NCBI GenBank assembly: GCA_018303515.1
Contig: JAGVXZ010000041.1
Span: 1 to 16,318 of the forward strand
Direction of reading: 5' to 3'
DNA from: Candidatus Woesearchaeota archaeon
GTDB taxonomy: Archaea > Nanobdellota > Nanobdellia > SCGC-AAA011-G17 > GW2011-AR18
DNA: 16,318 nt
Part shown: one piece after another, positions 1 through 7,159 of the stretch
How the letters are laid out: every line of letters starts with the position of its first letter
How positions within the stretch are numbered: the first letter of the stretch is position 1
Notes under the pieces: generated by a model
Databases searched by the model: none
What the model was told of the DNA's origin: nothing
What the model saw: the letters and a program-made list of their open reading frames with translations, nothing else
Translations under genes and position numbers: made by a program

Positions 1-567
1 TATCACAAAATTGAAGAAGAATTAGGTAGGTTTGTAGAGTTACATAAAGGAGAACAATCCAACCAAGACCAATTTAATACTGATCCTGAAGTAGCTTTCT
101 TTAAGGAATACAATGAGAATTATTGGGCTTTTGATCAACAAAGAGAGAATTTTGAAAGAAGCAGACTAAAAACTGAAACTTTAATGACAGAAAACCTACT
201 AGAAGCAAGATTATCTGGAGTAAGAAGGGAAATAGAAACAATTGAAGATAATATATATACTGAATCAGAATATAGAGCAGGTTTCATAAATCTTATTGAA
301 AGATTTAATACAATAAATGGACTATTATATTCTCTTAGAGGATCACATAAAATTCATAGAGGATTAAGAACAAAGGATGTTCATGAAAAGGCAGTAGAAA
401 TTAAAACCCACACAATGGACGCGAGAACTTATTGGAGAGAATTACAGTCAACAATTAGAGCTAAATTAGATTCAAGTACATCAATAGATGATAATACAAA
501 AGGTCCGGGATATCATCCTAGTGAAAATCTTTACACCCTCTATGACTTAAACACAAACCCAGCATAA
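1..567 (+). CDS. Unrecognised helical protein, 3' part only
   Basis: The frame is open from the first base, so the gene starts before the window; 188 residues are visible. An internal ATG at 184 is not needed as a start because good coding sequence (for example FKEYNENYWAFDQQRENFER) precedes it in the same frame. The visible part is charged and looks mostly alpha-helical, with a disordered tail after about base 480 (KLDSSTSIDDNTKGPGYHPS). No signal peptide, membrane segment or catalytic motif is visible. Its last 28 bases overlap the end of the convergent MEMO-like gene. I do not recognise a family. The reading frame is well supported; the function is unknown. Confidence 0.75.
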   Translation, partial: YHKIEEELGRFVELHKGEQSNQDQFNTDPEVAFFKEYNENYWAFDQQRENFERSRLKTETLMTENLLEARLSGVRREIETIEDNIYTESEYRAGFINLIERFNTINGLLYSLRGSHKIHRGLRTKDVHEKAVEIKTHTMDARTYWRELQSTIRAKLDSSTSIDDNTKGPGYHPSENLYTLYDLNTNPA

Positions 568-1262
568 CCTTTTGTAACTAAACCACTAACAACATCATGG
601 TATAACATTTGTGGCTTTGCAAATTTTAATTTCATTAATGCAACCATCATTACAATCACAATACCATCTATTTTTTTCTTTTCACAAAACTTAACTAGTT
701 CAACCTCATTAAGAGACAAAATATTTTTTATTAGATAATCATCTCTTGCTTTAACAAGATCTACTCCAGAATAAATTCCATCATATGACGATGAAAGAGC
801 ACTTAATCCTAAAAAAAGAACCTCCTTAATCTCAGAAAGAAAATCAACAAGTTCAGGAGTAAACTCATTTAAAATCAAAACTACTACTTTTAAAGATTTT
901 AGATATGGTTTTGAAACAAACTGTAAAAAAGATAAATCAATATTACAATCCTCAATATCATTAAAAGAGAACTTAGACTTTAAAGTATTAACCAAATCAA
1001 GATCAATTTTAATATTTCCAAAAGAGGATAAGATCTCTTTAACTAATATTCCATTACTCTCACCTGATTTTAAGATAAAATAAGTTTCGGGAAATATAGA
1101 TTCACCTAAAGCCTTATACACCCAAGCCATTACAAGAGAATTTTCTTCTGGAACAATTCCACCCACCAAACCAGTTTTCCTCAAAGTAGAAGGTAATTCA
1201 CCTGGCCCAAATTCCTGAAAAAACCCTTCTTTGATTCTATTTTCAACAACTAAAAAATTCAT
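540..1262 (-). CDS. MEMO-family homologue lacking the metal-site residues
   Basis: A 240-residue protein whose layout follows the MEMO/AmmeMemoRadiSam-B family: GGIVP..AWVYKAL at 34-52 (family GxVPHAGYxxSG..A..YK.L), FILK at 62-65 (FxLGPNH), NIDLSFLQF at 107-115 (HSLExQLPFLQ), LGLSALSSSYDG at 151-162 (SSDFSHYG), DGIVIVMMVAL at 199-209 (CGxxPIxxxL), and SGLVTKGYAGFVF at 226-238 (SGDV...VGYAA.VF). Every family histidine and the cysteine of the metal site are replaced, so it is probably a non-catalytic relative. Length is a little under the usual 260-290. Start: the frame could begin at a TTG at 1280, but the ATG at 1262 sits 27 bases from a TATA box and fits a leaderless mRNA. It is downstream of, and co-directional with, the surface-protein gene. 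The homology is my own pattern match and is fairly strong; the role is unknown. Confidence 0.65.
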   Translation of the reverse strand: MNFLVVENRIKEGFFQEFGPGELPSTLRKTGLVGGIVPEENSLVMAWVYKALGESIFPETYFILKSGESNGILVKEILSSFGNIKIDLDLVNTLKSKFSFNDIEDCNIDLSFLQFVSKPYLKSLKVVVLILNEFTPELVDFLSEIKEVLFLGLSALSSSYDGIYSGVDLVKARDDYLIKNILSLNEVELVKFCEKKKIDGIVIVMMVALMKLKFAKPQMLYHDVVSGLVTKGYAGFVFKS

Positions 1263-1285
1263 TAAGAAATAATAAAGCAAGGGAT

Positions 1286-1293
1286 TATTTAAA
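1286..1293 (-). promoter_or_regulatory. TATA box of the MEMO-like gene
   Basis: TTTAAATA on the minus strand, centred about 27 bases before the ATG at 1262 and just past the stop codon of the upstream gene. This supports ATG 1262 over the earlier TTG and implies a leaderless transcript. Confidence 0.55.
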
Positions 1294-1295
1294 GA

Positions 1296-2723
1296 TTATT
1301 TTCCAAAATCCTTCCTATGTGAGTATATATATCCCCCAAATCCTAATAGAAATAAAAAAGAAAGTAATATCACGACCAAAAAAAAAGAACTATTTTTCTC
1401 TTCAATAACTTCTTCAACAGTTTCAGGAACAACTTCAATCTGCCTTTCTTCTTTATGGACAGTTTTTTCAAAAGATTTTATCTTACTACTAACTGCAAAA
1501 TAAGAAAATCCCTCAACTTGAGTTTCAAAAAAATAATCCGTACCATATCTTTTTTTAAAATAAGTTTGTTGTTCTTCCCACCCTTCATTATAACGTAAAA
1601 GCACTACATCATGAACACTAAGATTATTCTCTTCCAACCAATCTTTCCCTACTTTAAACTTTATCAAAGCTAAATCATAATCAGGTTTCTCAATGTTTAA
1701 CCAATCAATTTTAAAATAAATAAAGACTTCATTTTTAGGATTCTCCAATCCTGTTTCATTTAATTCTTCAACTCTTACTTTTGCATTGGTAATTGGATGT
1801 ACTAAAGAGACCTCAACTTCTTGTAATGAATTAAGATCCTCAGAAGTTTCAAATACTAGCCTTCGGGCAGTTTCTATTTCATTCCAGGATTTAATAAGAC
1901 CACCTTCAAAAACAAAAGATTCAAAATTTACTTCTATCTTTGAACTATTAGAAACAATTTTATCCCCATTTTTACATTTAACATAATATTCTTTATTTAA
2001 AGAAACATCATTAAAAAAAGAAATATTGTGTTTTCTGGAAGAAGTAGCATCAAAAAGATTCATATTTTCAAAATCAACTGAAGAGTCACTAAATTTACAT
2101 ATGGAATCTGAACTTGTATCTACTATTAAAAAAAGAGTGAAATTTGTCCAGTCCATATATTTTTTAAAGGTAATCTTATCAATTACAAAAGGTGTAAGCT
2201 CTTTAATTTCAAAAGAGATATTATCAGAATTTGAATTTCCTGATTTATCTAAAACAAAATATTCAAAAGAATAATTACCTTCTCCAAGATTTAAAGTTAT
2301 ATTCTCATAACAATTTACTGTCTCATTTAAACTATTCAAGGAATAATAACATTTATTTAAATTAAGTTCAATAATTGAAAAAGTCAAATTAAGAGGAGTT
2401 CCAATTAAATGATTTAATATCTCAACTGAAGGAGCAATGGTATCTACAACAAAAGTCTTATTTACACTTGCAAAATTAGTTTCATTATCTGAATAACAAT
2501 TCCAAACATGGAACCCATCAGTAGAATTGATACTAAAATTTGTCAACTCAGAACCCATTTTAGTTTCCTTCAAAATTCCATCAACATACAAAGAAATATT
2601 TCCAAGTCCAGTACAGGATAGCACTAAATTACTTTTATTGTAATATAGATTATCACTCGGGAAATCCAAAGAAACAGCAAATACAAAAGTTACCATTAAA
2701 AAAAGTATAATTAAGTACCTCAT
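1296..2723 (-). CDS. Membrane-anchored surface protein with Ig-like modules and a PGF-pre-PGF domain
   Basis: A 475-residue secreted protein. Residues 1-17 are a hydrophobic signal peptide (LIILFLMVTFVFAVS). Residues 20-175 hold two Ig-like modules with paired cysteines (C37/C76 and C125/C138). Residues about 295-413 match the archaeal PGF-pre-PGF domain: KFKVGKDWLEENNL at 355-368, VVLLRYNEGWEE at 373-384, and the closing VEGFSYFAVSS at 403-413. An acidic linker precedes one membrane helix at about 447-466, then a short basic cytoplasmic tail. Many NxS/T sequons suggest N-glycosylation. Unlike typical PGF-CTERM proteins I see no C-terminal PGF sorting motif, so the helix is the likely anchor. 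The start ATG is followed at once by the signal peptide. The surface location is well supported; the ligand or function is unknown. Confidence 0.8.
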   Translation of the reverse strand: MRYLIILFLMVTFVFAVSLDFPSDNLYYNKSNLVLSCTGLGNISLYVDGILKETKMGSELTNFSINSTDGFHVWNCYSDNETNFASVNKTFVVDTIAPSVEILNHLIGTPLNLTFSIIELNLNKCYYSLNSLNETVNCYENITLNLGEGNYSFEYFVLDKSGNSNSDNISFEIKELTPFVIDKITFKKYMDWTNFTLFLIVDTSSDSICKFSDSSVDFENMNLFDATSSRKHNISFFNDVSLNKEYYVKCKNGDKIVSNSSKIEVNFESFVFEGGLIKSWNEIETARRLVFETSEDLNSLQEVEVSLVHPITNAKVRVEELNETGLENPKNEVFIYFKIDWLNIEKPDYDLALIKFKVGKDWLEENNLSVHDVVLLRYNEGWEEQQTYFKKRYGTDYFFETQVEGFSYFAVSSKIKSFEKTVHKEERQIEVVPETVEEVIEEKNSSFFLVVILLSFLFLLGFGGYIYSHRKDFGK

Positions 2724-2748
2724 TTTAATTAATATTAATTGAAATGGG

Positions 2749-2756
2749 ATTTAAAA
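2749..2756 (-). promoter_or_regulatory. TATA box of the surface-protein gene
   Basis: TTTTAAAT on the minus strand, centred about 29 bases before ATG 2723. A 14-base perfect palindrome (AATTAATATTAATT, 2727-2740) lies between it and the start, roughly where RNA would begin; it could be an operator or chance in AT-only sequence. Confidence 0.45.
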
Positions 2757-2807
2757 AAGTAACTAAAAAATGAGCTGTAAATAAACTTGTTAATTTATTA
2801 AAAAACA

Positions 2808-2909
2808 TTACTCTACTATTTCTACCAAAGGGAAACTTTTAGGATTATCTCTTAAATCAATAACTACTTTCGAAAAAAACCTTTCCTGAATGTAAGGCCT
2901 AATTTCTGA
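2808..2909 (-). pseudogene. Out-of-frame C-terminal continuation of the kinase gene
   Basis: One base out of phase with the end of the kinase frame, a coding-like stretch of 33 codons runs from TCA at 2909 to TAA at 2808-2810. It reads SEIRPYIQERFFSK, then VVIDLRDNPKSFP, then LVEIVE. Joined to the kinase end (..NNIISL), it continues a plausible helix (IISLLSEIRPYIQERFF). The simplest reading is one extra base (or two lost) in the gene near 2905-2930, by mutation, by sequencing or assembly error, or as a +1 recoding site. The alternative is a separate tiny gene from a TTG in the same frame, but its hydrophobic start would be only the shadow of Asn/Ile codons in the kinase frame. Confidence 0.5.
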
Positions 2910-5019
2910 CAAGAGAAATAATATTATTATGATTACCAATATAGTAATTCAACTCTTCAAATAGTCCTTGTCTTATTCTTTTAATAGTGTCATAATCTAC
3001 CTTTTTCCTTCCAAGTTCATCAACACTCATTATTTCACCAAGATGATTTTTTTTATCTCCATTTATTCTCCCAAGATATCCTAATGAAGTTAATATTGCT
3101 CTAGATATGCCATCCTCTTTAATATTCTCTTTTATAAATACTTCATAATCATTGGAAACATTTCCATCATCATTAAGAATTATCCTTTTGTTTAAGTTAA
3201 TCCAATCTTTGTTTGTGTTTATTCCTCTATTGGGTAGGAACGTAGAATCACCAAGACTAGGATTCTTTTTTTCATAATCAGAAAGCAGGTGACGATCTTC
3301 TCCACAAACAACATTATAAGCTAATAATCCAAATGAAAATAAGTCATCAAACCAGCTGAATGTTCTTGAACCGTTTTTTTCTGCAGGATAATTATCCATT
3401 TTCTCAGCATTTCCAAAATCTATAATTACTGGTTTTCCATCTCTTATAATTATATTTGCAGGACGCAGATCCCTATAAGATATTCCTTCTTCTCCAAGAA
3501 CTTCAAGTCCCTTGAGAATTCCTTTAAGATATTCTCTGGCAAGTGTTTTATCTTTAGTTTTCCCCTCCTTAATTTCCATTGCTAAGGTATTACCTTTCAC
3601 ATATTCCATTACTATTGTATACTTTTTTCCTTCAGGTGTTCTTATTAAGTATCCTGCATCATTTACTTTAACTATATTTTCAAGATCCTTATTTTTCAGA
3701 ATGGCAAGAATCATAGCTTCATGATTAGACTTTTCCATTAATTTAATTGCAACTCTCTCATTAAGGAATTTCGAATGTGCCTTATAAACAGTCCCACTAG
3801 CACCATGACCTAATCTATTTAATATTAGATAAGGGGTATCTGGTCTTGTATTATGGATTCGGGCGCATTCTTCAATAATTTTCTCATCAAGACTACCATC
3901 ATCTTTTTTATTACCATTATCAGAAAGAACTATTCTTATTGCATTTGATACAGTTTGACTGTCAAGTATTTCTCGAAGTTCTTCTTGATTATCCTCCTCA
4001 TTACTTCCAAACCTATACCTTTTTGATCCTCTTTCAAAAAATCTTATTGCAAGTTCCTGCTCTTCTTTACTATACGAAGAAATATTATCACTTAATAGTT
4101 GAACAGCATCTAAATCTTCATCAGTTTTCATTTTAATTAAAAAACCTTCATCAATAGACTTTTTCCCCATATCAATCATTCCCTGAAGTGTTTCTAATGC
4201 ATCTTGATAAGTTTCAAACATTCTTTTATTTAATAATTCACTAAACCATGGAAGTATAAATTCATTTATTAGCTCATAATTTCCAGATTCTAAACCCTTT
4301 AATGGTGAATTAGCAATTTTAAAGAAATCAAAATTATAATCAGCAGTTAAACTAAAATTCCGTATTAAAGGTGACAAGACAGTACGTAAAGCATGAGCAT
4401 TAATCTCAAAATTACTCCCTGTTCCTTTATATTTTATTTCATAAACCTTTTTAAAACTTTCATATATTTTTCTTATTAGTTTATGTGATTCTTCTGGCAT
4501 TCTGCTTATTTCGTTAAGGGATTCTATGGTATAATACAATTCACCTCTATTTTCTTCTGAAGATTCATAATCATCCACTACATCAAATAAAACTCCTGCA
4601 ATCTCTGGTGAATTAAGTATTTCTTCAAGGCATTTAAAACCGGTTACTAACTGTTTTGAAGTTTTCCTATTCTTCGAAAGCCCTTCAAAAACAGAATCAC
4701 CAGAATAAAGGCCTTCCATTCTTTGTGAATATATTCTTCTTTTAAAATAATCATTCACCTTTTTTTTCTTAAAACCAAACCGATTTAGCAATCCTCTTTT
4801 ATCAATCTTCTTTAACTCATTTATAACAGTTTCAATATGATCTTTTTTATCACATTTAAACAATTTCTCACTCTGATACTTCTTCCAGACTCTATCAAAA
4901 TCCAAATCTTTTCTTTCTTTTCTAAAATCCAAAAATGACATATCGGGTTCTTTATCCCAGTGAATGCACATTACACTTGAATACCTCTTACCAAGGTAGC
5001 TTACATCTTCTTCAACCAT
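2899..5019 (-). CDS. Eukaryotic-like Ser/Thr protein kinase with a large unknown N-terminal region
   Basis: A 706-residue protein. Residues 1-390 are charged, mostly helical and unrecognised. Residues about 396-580 form a Hanks-type kinase domain: glycine loop GHGASG at 404-409, VAIK with ATP-binding K426, alpha-C glutamate E434, hinge-like VMEYVKGNTL at 470-479, catalytic loop YRDLRPAN at 515-522 (D517 base, N522 metal), DFG at 534-536, and the helix-F region DDLFSFGLLAY at 558-568. The motifs are complete, so it should be active; Tyr replaces the His of HRD, and LRP replaces LKP. The activation segment is short, without a clear APE. Residues 580-706 are an extra tail that ends early compared with the coding-like sequence in the next frame. 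No membrane segment is visible, so it is probably cytoplasmic. It lies 47 bases after an orphan gene and has its own TATA box. Substrate unknown. Confidence 0.85.
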   Translation of the reverse strand: MVEEDVSYLGKRYSSVMCIHWDKEPDMSFLDFRKERKDLDFDRVWKKYQSEKLFKCDKKDHIETVINELKKIDKRGLLNRFGFKKKKVNDYFKRRIYSQRMEGLYSGDSVFEGLSKNRKTSKQLVTGFKCLEEILNSPEIAGVLFDVVDDYESSEENRGELYYTIESLNEISRMPEESHKLIRKIYESFKKVYEIKYKGTGSNFEINAHALRTVLSPLIRNFSLTADYNFDFFKIANSPLKGLESGNYELINEFILPWFSELLNKRMFETYQDALETLQGMIDMGKKSIDEGFLIKMKTDEDLDAVQLLSDNISSYSKEEQELAIRFFERGSKRYRFGSNEEDNQEELREILDSQTVSNAIRIVLSDNGNKKDDGSLDEKIIEECARIHNTRPDTPYLILNRLGHGASGTVYKAHSKFLNERVAIKLMEKSNHEAMILAILKNKDLENIVKVNDAGYLIRTPEGKKYTIVMEYVKGNTLAMEIKEGKTKDKTLAREYLKGILKGLEVLGEEGISYRDLRPANIIIRDGKPVIIDFGNAEKMDNYPAEKNGSRTFSWFDDLFSFGLLAYNVVCGEDRHLLSDYEKKNPSLGDSTFLPNRGINTNKDWINLNKRIILNDDGNVSNDYEVFIKENIKEDGISRAILTSLGYLGRINGDKKNHLGEIMSVDELGRKKVDYDTIKRIRQGLFEELNYYIGNHNNIISLVRN

Positions 5020-5043
5020 TTTTTACCATCGTAAAGTAATAAT

Positions 5044-5057
5044 CTTAAATATTTAAG
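5044..5057 (-). promoter_or_regulatory. Palindromic TATA element before the kinase gene
   Basis: CTTAAATATTTAAG is a perfect 14-base palindrome containing a TATA-like core, centred about 31 bases before ATG 5019. It implies a very short leader. The symmetry could allow a repressor to cover the TATA box, but AT-only palindromes arise easily by chance. Confidence 0.45.
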
Positions 5058-5066
5058 TATTGTGTT

Positions 5067-5558
5067 TTACTTAATCTCCTCTATTTCAGCATTAACAACT
5101 TCCATGTCAGGTATCTTCCTATTTGACCATATATAAGCAACATATCCTAAATTATCCTTTCTTCCCTGAAGTGAGGGTGGAGCAAGATACGGTGATCTCA
5201 TTGTAGTACTTAACATCCTGTTTTTCTCATACCATTCCCATTGAGTATCCATATCACATACAGTATATCTAAAATGTCTTGTTACTAGCTTGACAAAACC
5301 ATTATCTAAAGTTTCTACTTCAAACGGTATAACTATACTATCTCCTTTAAACTCTTCTTTCAATATATATCTATAGGTTTTTGCAGCGATATCAGCAAAA
5401 ACTTCAGCATATTTATCTGGCAGTCCAAACTCCTTCTGGTTAACACTTAAAAAAAACTCTCCTCTTCTAGGTATAGATACAAGAGCTCCTTTATCTACAG
5501 TTCTTTCTCTTTTTAATTTATCCCAATCAATCCTTTCTACCAAGTTTGCTTCATTCAT
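5067..5558 (-). CDS. Unrecognised 163-residue protein upstream of the kinase
   Basis: A soluble-looking 163-residue protein with mixed alpha/beta character (VSIPRRGEFFLSV, DSIVIPFEVETL, FVKLVTRHFRYTV) and a Trp/Tyr-rich patch (TQWEWYEKN, VAYIWSN). No signal peptide, membrane helix or known motif is seen. The ATG is preceded by GAGG at 5567-5570, a modest ribosome binding site with 8-base spacing. A TATA box further up implies a leader of about 45 bases, unlike most of its neighbours. It is followed after 47 bases by the kinase gene on the same strand, so the two may be co-transcribed and functionally linked; that link is inference. I do not recognise the family. Confidence 0.75.
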   Translation of the reverse strand: MNEANLVERIDWDKLKRERTVDKGALVSIPRRGEFFLSVNQKEFGLPDKYAEVFADIAAKTYRYILKEEFKGDSIVIPFEVETLDNGFVKLVTRHFRYTVCDMDTQWEWYEKNRMLSTTMRSPYLAPPSLQGRKDNLGYVAYIWSNRKIPDMEVVNAEIEEIK

Positions 5559-5627
5559 TTTTATTTCCTCATACTTACTGGCATTACATATATTGACCTG
5601 CTCATTACATTTAGCCTAATCTTAATC

Positions 5628-5635
5628 TATATATA
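5628..5635 (-). promoter_or_regulatory. Probable TATA box of the 163-residue gene
   Basis: TATATATA on the minus strand, in the context AAAAGTATATATAGATT. Initiation would fall near 5605, giving a leader of about 47 bases that contains the GAGG at 5567-5570. Other AT-rich TATA-like stretches nearby (about 5656-5700) make the choice uncertain. Confidence 0.35.
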
Positions 5636-5903
5636 CTTTTACAAATTATAATTATTATTAGTATATATCTAATTACTTTTTAAAAAATATATAAATAACC
5701 TTTAGTTAACAAAATGATGAAAAAAAGATAAGTTTAGCTATAAATCATATATTAACAATTCCATTGACATTCTAAATATGCTAAAAAAGATAATATAAAC
5801 AAAACTAGATAAAAATAGAATTAATAGAAAATGGTTCAGAATTAAAGTTAAGTTCTAGAAAACAGATTCATCTAAAAAAAGAGAGAATAATAAACATAGA
5901 TAA

Positions 5904-6065
5904 TTACATTAGTTCTTTTAATTTAACATTGTTTATTTTAATGCGTATAGCATTTTCAACAACAAATTTCACACTTGAAAGAGTATTATTCATAAATTCC
6001 TTAAATTATAAAAATTTACTTTTTAAATCAAAAACACTATCTTTAGATAACTTTAACTTTACAAC
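5904..6065 (-). pseudogene. Possible remnant of a small gene with an in-frame stop
   Basis: One minus-strand frame reads LSKDSVFDLKSKFL, then a TAA at 6006-6008, then FKEFMNNTLSSVKFVV and ENAIRIKINNVKLKELM before a stop at 5904-5906. Both halves look like soluble helical protein, and the join (KSKFL-stop-FKEFMNN) is smooth. No good start codon lies at the front; the ATG at 5993 would give only a 29-residue peptide. It may be a decayed gene, a real small peptide from 5993, or chance. Confidence 0.25.
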
Positions 6066-6071
6066 TAAATT

Positions 6072-6085
6072 AAAAAATAAAAAAA
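6072..6085 (-). terminator. T-rich terminator after the 94-residue gene
   Basis: On the minus strand, seven Ts, an A and six Ts follow directly after the stop codon at 6086-6088. Archaeal RNA polymerase terminates at such T-tracts without a hairpin. Confidence 0.5.
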
Positions 6086-6370
6086 TTATTCTTTAAAATA
6101 AGACCAACATAAATAAGATTTCCCTTTTTTTGATTTCTTAAGAAGTTTAACAGACCTACCTTTTAAAGTAAAATAAGCAAAAGTACCATCAGAATCTCTT
6201 AAAAAATAATCACCTTCTTTCCAGTTTACAGTTAAATCCTTAATATAATCAACAAACTCCTTCTTAGTATTCAATACATTTCCAGTTAATTTTAAAGAGG
6301 GTTTAAATGGATAAACCGTAGAATAGTTTGGTCTCACTTGCATCACAGTTAACTGTTCACCAAAAACCAT
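6086..6370 (-). CDS. Unrecognised 94-residue protein after S2
   Basis: A small basic protein beginning MVFGEQLTVMQVRPNYS and ending in a lysine-rich, aromatic tail (KGKSYLCWSYFKE). The middle (WKEGDYFLRDSDGTFAYFTL) suggests a small beta-rich fold. The frame could open earlier at an ATG at 6427 inside the S2 gene, but a TATA box at 6393-6400 lies 26 bases from ATG 6370 and decides the start: a leaderless mRNA with its promoter inside the end of rpsB. A T-tract terminator follows directly, so it is probably its own transcription unit. Family not recognised. Confidence 0.65.
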   Translation of the reverse strand: MVFGEQLTVMQVRPNYSTVYPFKPSLKLTGNVLNTKKEFVDYIKDLTVNWKEGDYFLRDSDGTFAYFTLKGRSVKLLKKSKKGKSYLCWSYFKE

Positions 6371-6392
6371 TAGAAAATGCAAAGTTAATAAA

Positions 6393-6400
6393 TATATAAA
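6393..6400 (-). promoter_or_regulatory. TATA box of the 94-residue gene
   Basis: TTTATATA on the minus strand, centred about 26 bases before ATG 6370, directly after the stop of the S2 gene at 6408. Confidence 0.6.
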
Positions 6401-6407
6401 ACTTTTC

Positions 6408-7016
6408 CTATTCTGGTGCAAAATCATCCAATGTTAACTTAAAATCCTCATCTTTTTTTATAATTCCTTTCAATTTCAAATATTCCTTTGCAATTTTAAG
6501 AAATATCAAACCTAAACTTTTTTTACCTTTATTATTACATGGAACAACAAAATCAACATTTGAGATTTCATTGTTTGTATCACATAAAGCAATAACCGGA
6601 ACTCCTATCTTAGCAGCATCATTAATTACATTTCTATCAGGAAAAGGATCAACAACAAATAACAACTTAATTTCAATAAAATCTTCTAATTTTGTATTCG
6701 TTAAAATACCTGGAGGATATCTTCCTGTATATGCTCTTATACCTGTCAATTTAGAAAAGATCTTAACAGGATACCATCCATTTTCTCTTCTACAAACAAC
6801 TACCACGTCTTCAGGATTATAATTAGATAAAATCTTAGCTGCTAGATCTAACCTCACATTTATTTTCTGAACATCAAGAACAGCTAAACCATCAGATCTT
6901 ACTTTAAAAATAAAGTCCTTCATAGACTTAGTTCTGTATTTTGTCCCAATGTGAAGCCCAACTTTTAAATAATCATCAACTACACTTTCATCTACAGTTT
7001 TAGTCTCCACTACCAT
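6408..7016 (-). CDS. rpsB: 30S ribosomal protein S2 (uS2)
   Basis: A 202-residue protein matching the archaeal S2 family: HIGTKYRTKSMKDFIFKVR near the N-terminus, VLDVQKINVRLDLAAKIL, the family block FSKLTGIRAYTGRYPPGILT, then LLFVVDPFPDRNVINDAAK and VPVIALCDTNN. It sits at the head-platform junction of the small subunit. Length is normal for archaea. The frame also offers TTG at 7019, but ATG 7016 is preferred because it lies about 25 bases from a TATA box (7038-7045). Archaea commonly encode rpoK, eno and rpsB together. Here rpoK and the enolase-like gene lie upstream on the same strand, but other genes are interposed and S2 has its own promoter. Confidence 0.95.
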   Translation of the reverse strand: MVVETKTVDESVVDDYLKVGLHIGTKYRTKSMKDFIFKVRSDGLAVLDVQKINVRLDLAAKILSNYNPEDVVVVCRRENGWYPVKIFSKLTGIRAYTGRYPPGILTNTKLEDFIEIKLLFVVDPFPDRNVINDAAKIGVPVIALCDTNNEISNVDFVVPCNNKGKKSLGLIFLKIAKEYLKLKGIIKKDEDFKLTLDDFAPE

Positions 7017-7037
7017 CAAAATACCAAAAATCCCTAG

Positions 7038-7045
7038 TATTTAAA
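7038..7045 (-). promoter_or_regulatory. TATA box of rpsB
   Basis: TTTAAATA on the minus strand, centred about 25 bases before ATG 7016; indicates leaderless S2 mRNA. Confidence 0.6.
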
Positions 7046-7142
7046 CATTTTCATGAAAGAAGATTTAAATATTAAGTGCCGAAATTCTAAATAGAGATTT
7101 CCCTTGATGTATGAACGAGATTTTACTTATTATAAATTTATT

Positions 7143-7158
7143 AAAAAAAAGAAAAAAA
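7143..7158 (-). terminator. T-rich terminator after the five-helix membrane protein gene
   Basis: On the minus strand, seven Ts, a C and eight Ts directly follow the stop codon at 7160-7162, the strongest T-tract in the window. Confidence 0.55.
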
Positions 7159-7159
7159 T

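Larger units (their letters stand above)
5559..6085 (-). other. 527-base gap without a complete gene
   Basis: Extremely AT-rich. The part nearest 5558 is the probable promoter and leader of the 163-residue gene, and the end near 6085 is a T-rich terminator. Between about 5900 and 6065 the minus strand looks like a decayed reading frame. I see no tRNA, direct-repeat array or other RNA structure in the rest (about 5700-5900). Confidence 0.5.

Noticed and set aside
1263..1280. TTG start adding six residues to the MEMO-like protein
   Set aside because: It would lie too close to the TATA box (about 9 bases); ATG 1262 has the right spacing.
1786..2274. Plus-strand open frames of 66 and 82 codons
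   Set aside because: They lie wholly inside the surface-protein gene in the opposite strand, with no promoter; they are antisense shadows.
3512..4136. Plus-strand open frames of 65-70 codons
   Set aside because: Antisense to the kinase gene, whose motifs are unmistakable.
6371..6427. ATG 6427 start for the 94-residue gene
   Set aside because: It lies upstream of the TATA box and inside the S2 coding region; ATG 6370 is correctly spaced.
6571..6822. Plus-strand open frame of 83 codons
   Set aside because: Antisense to the conserved centre of ribosomal protein S2.
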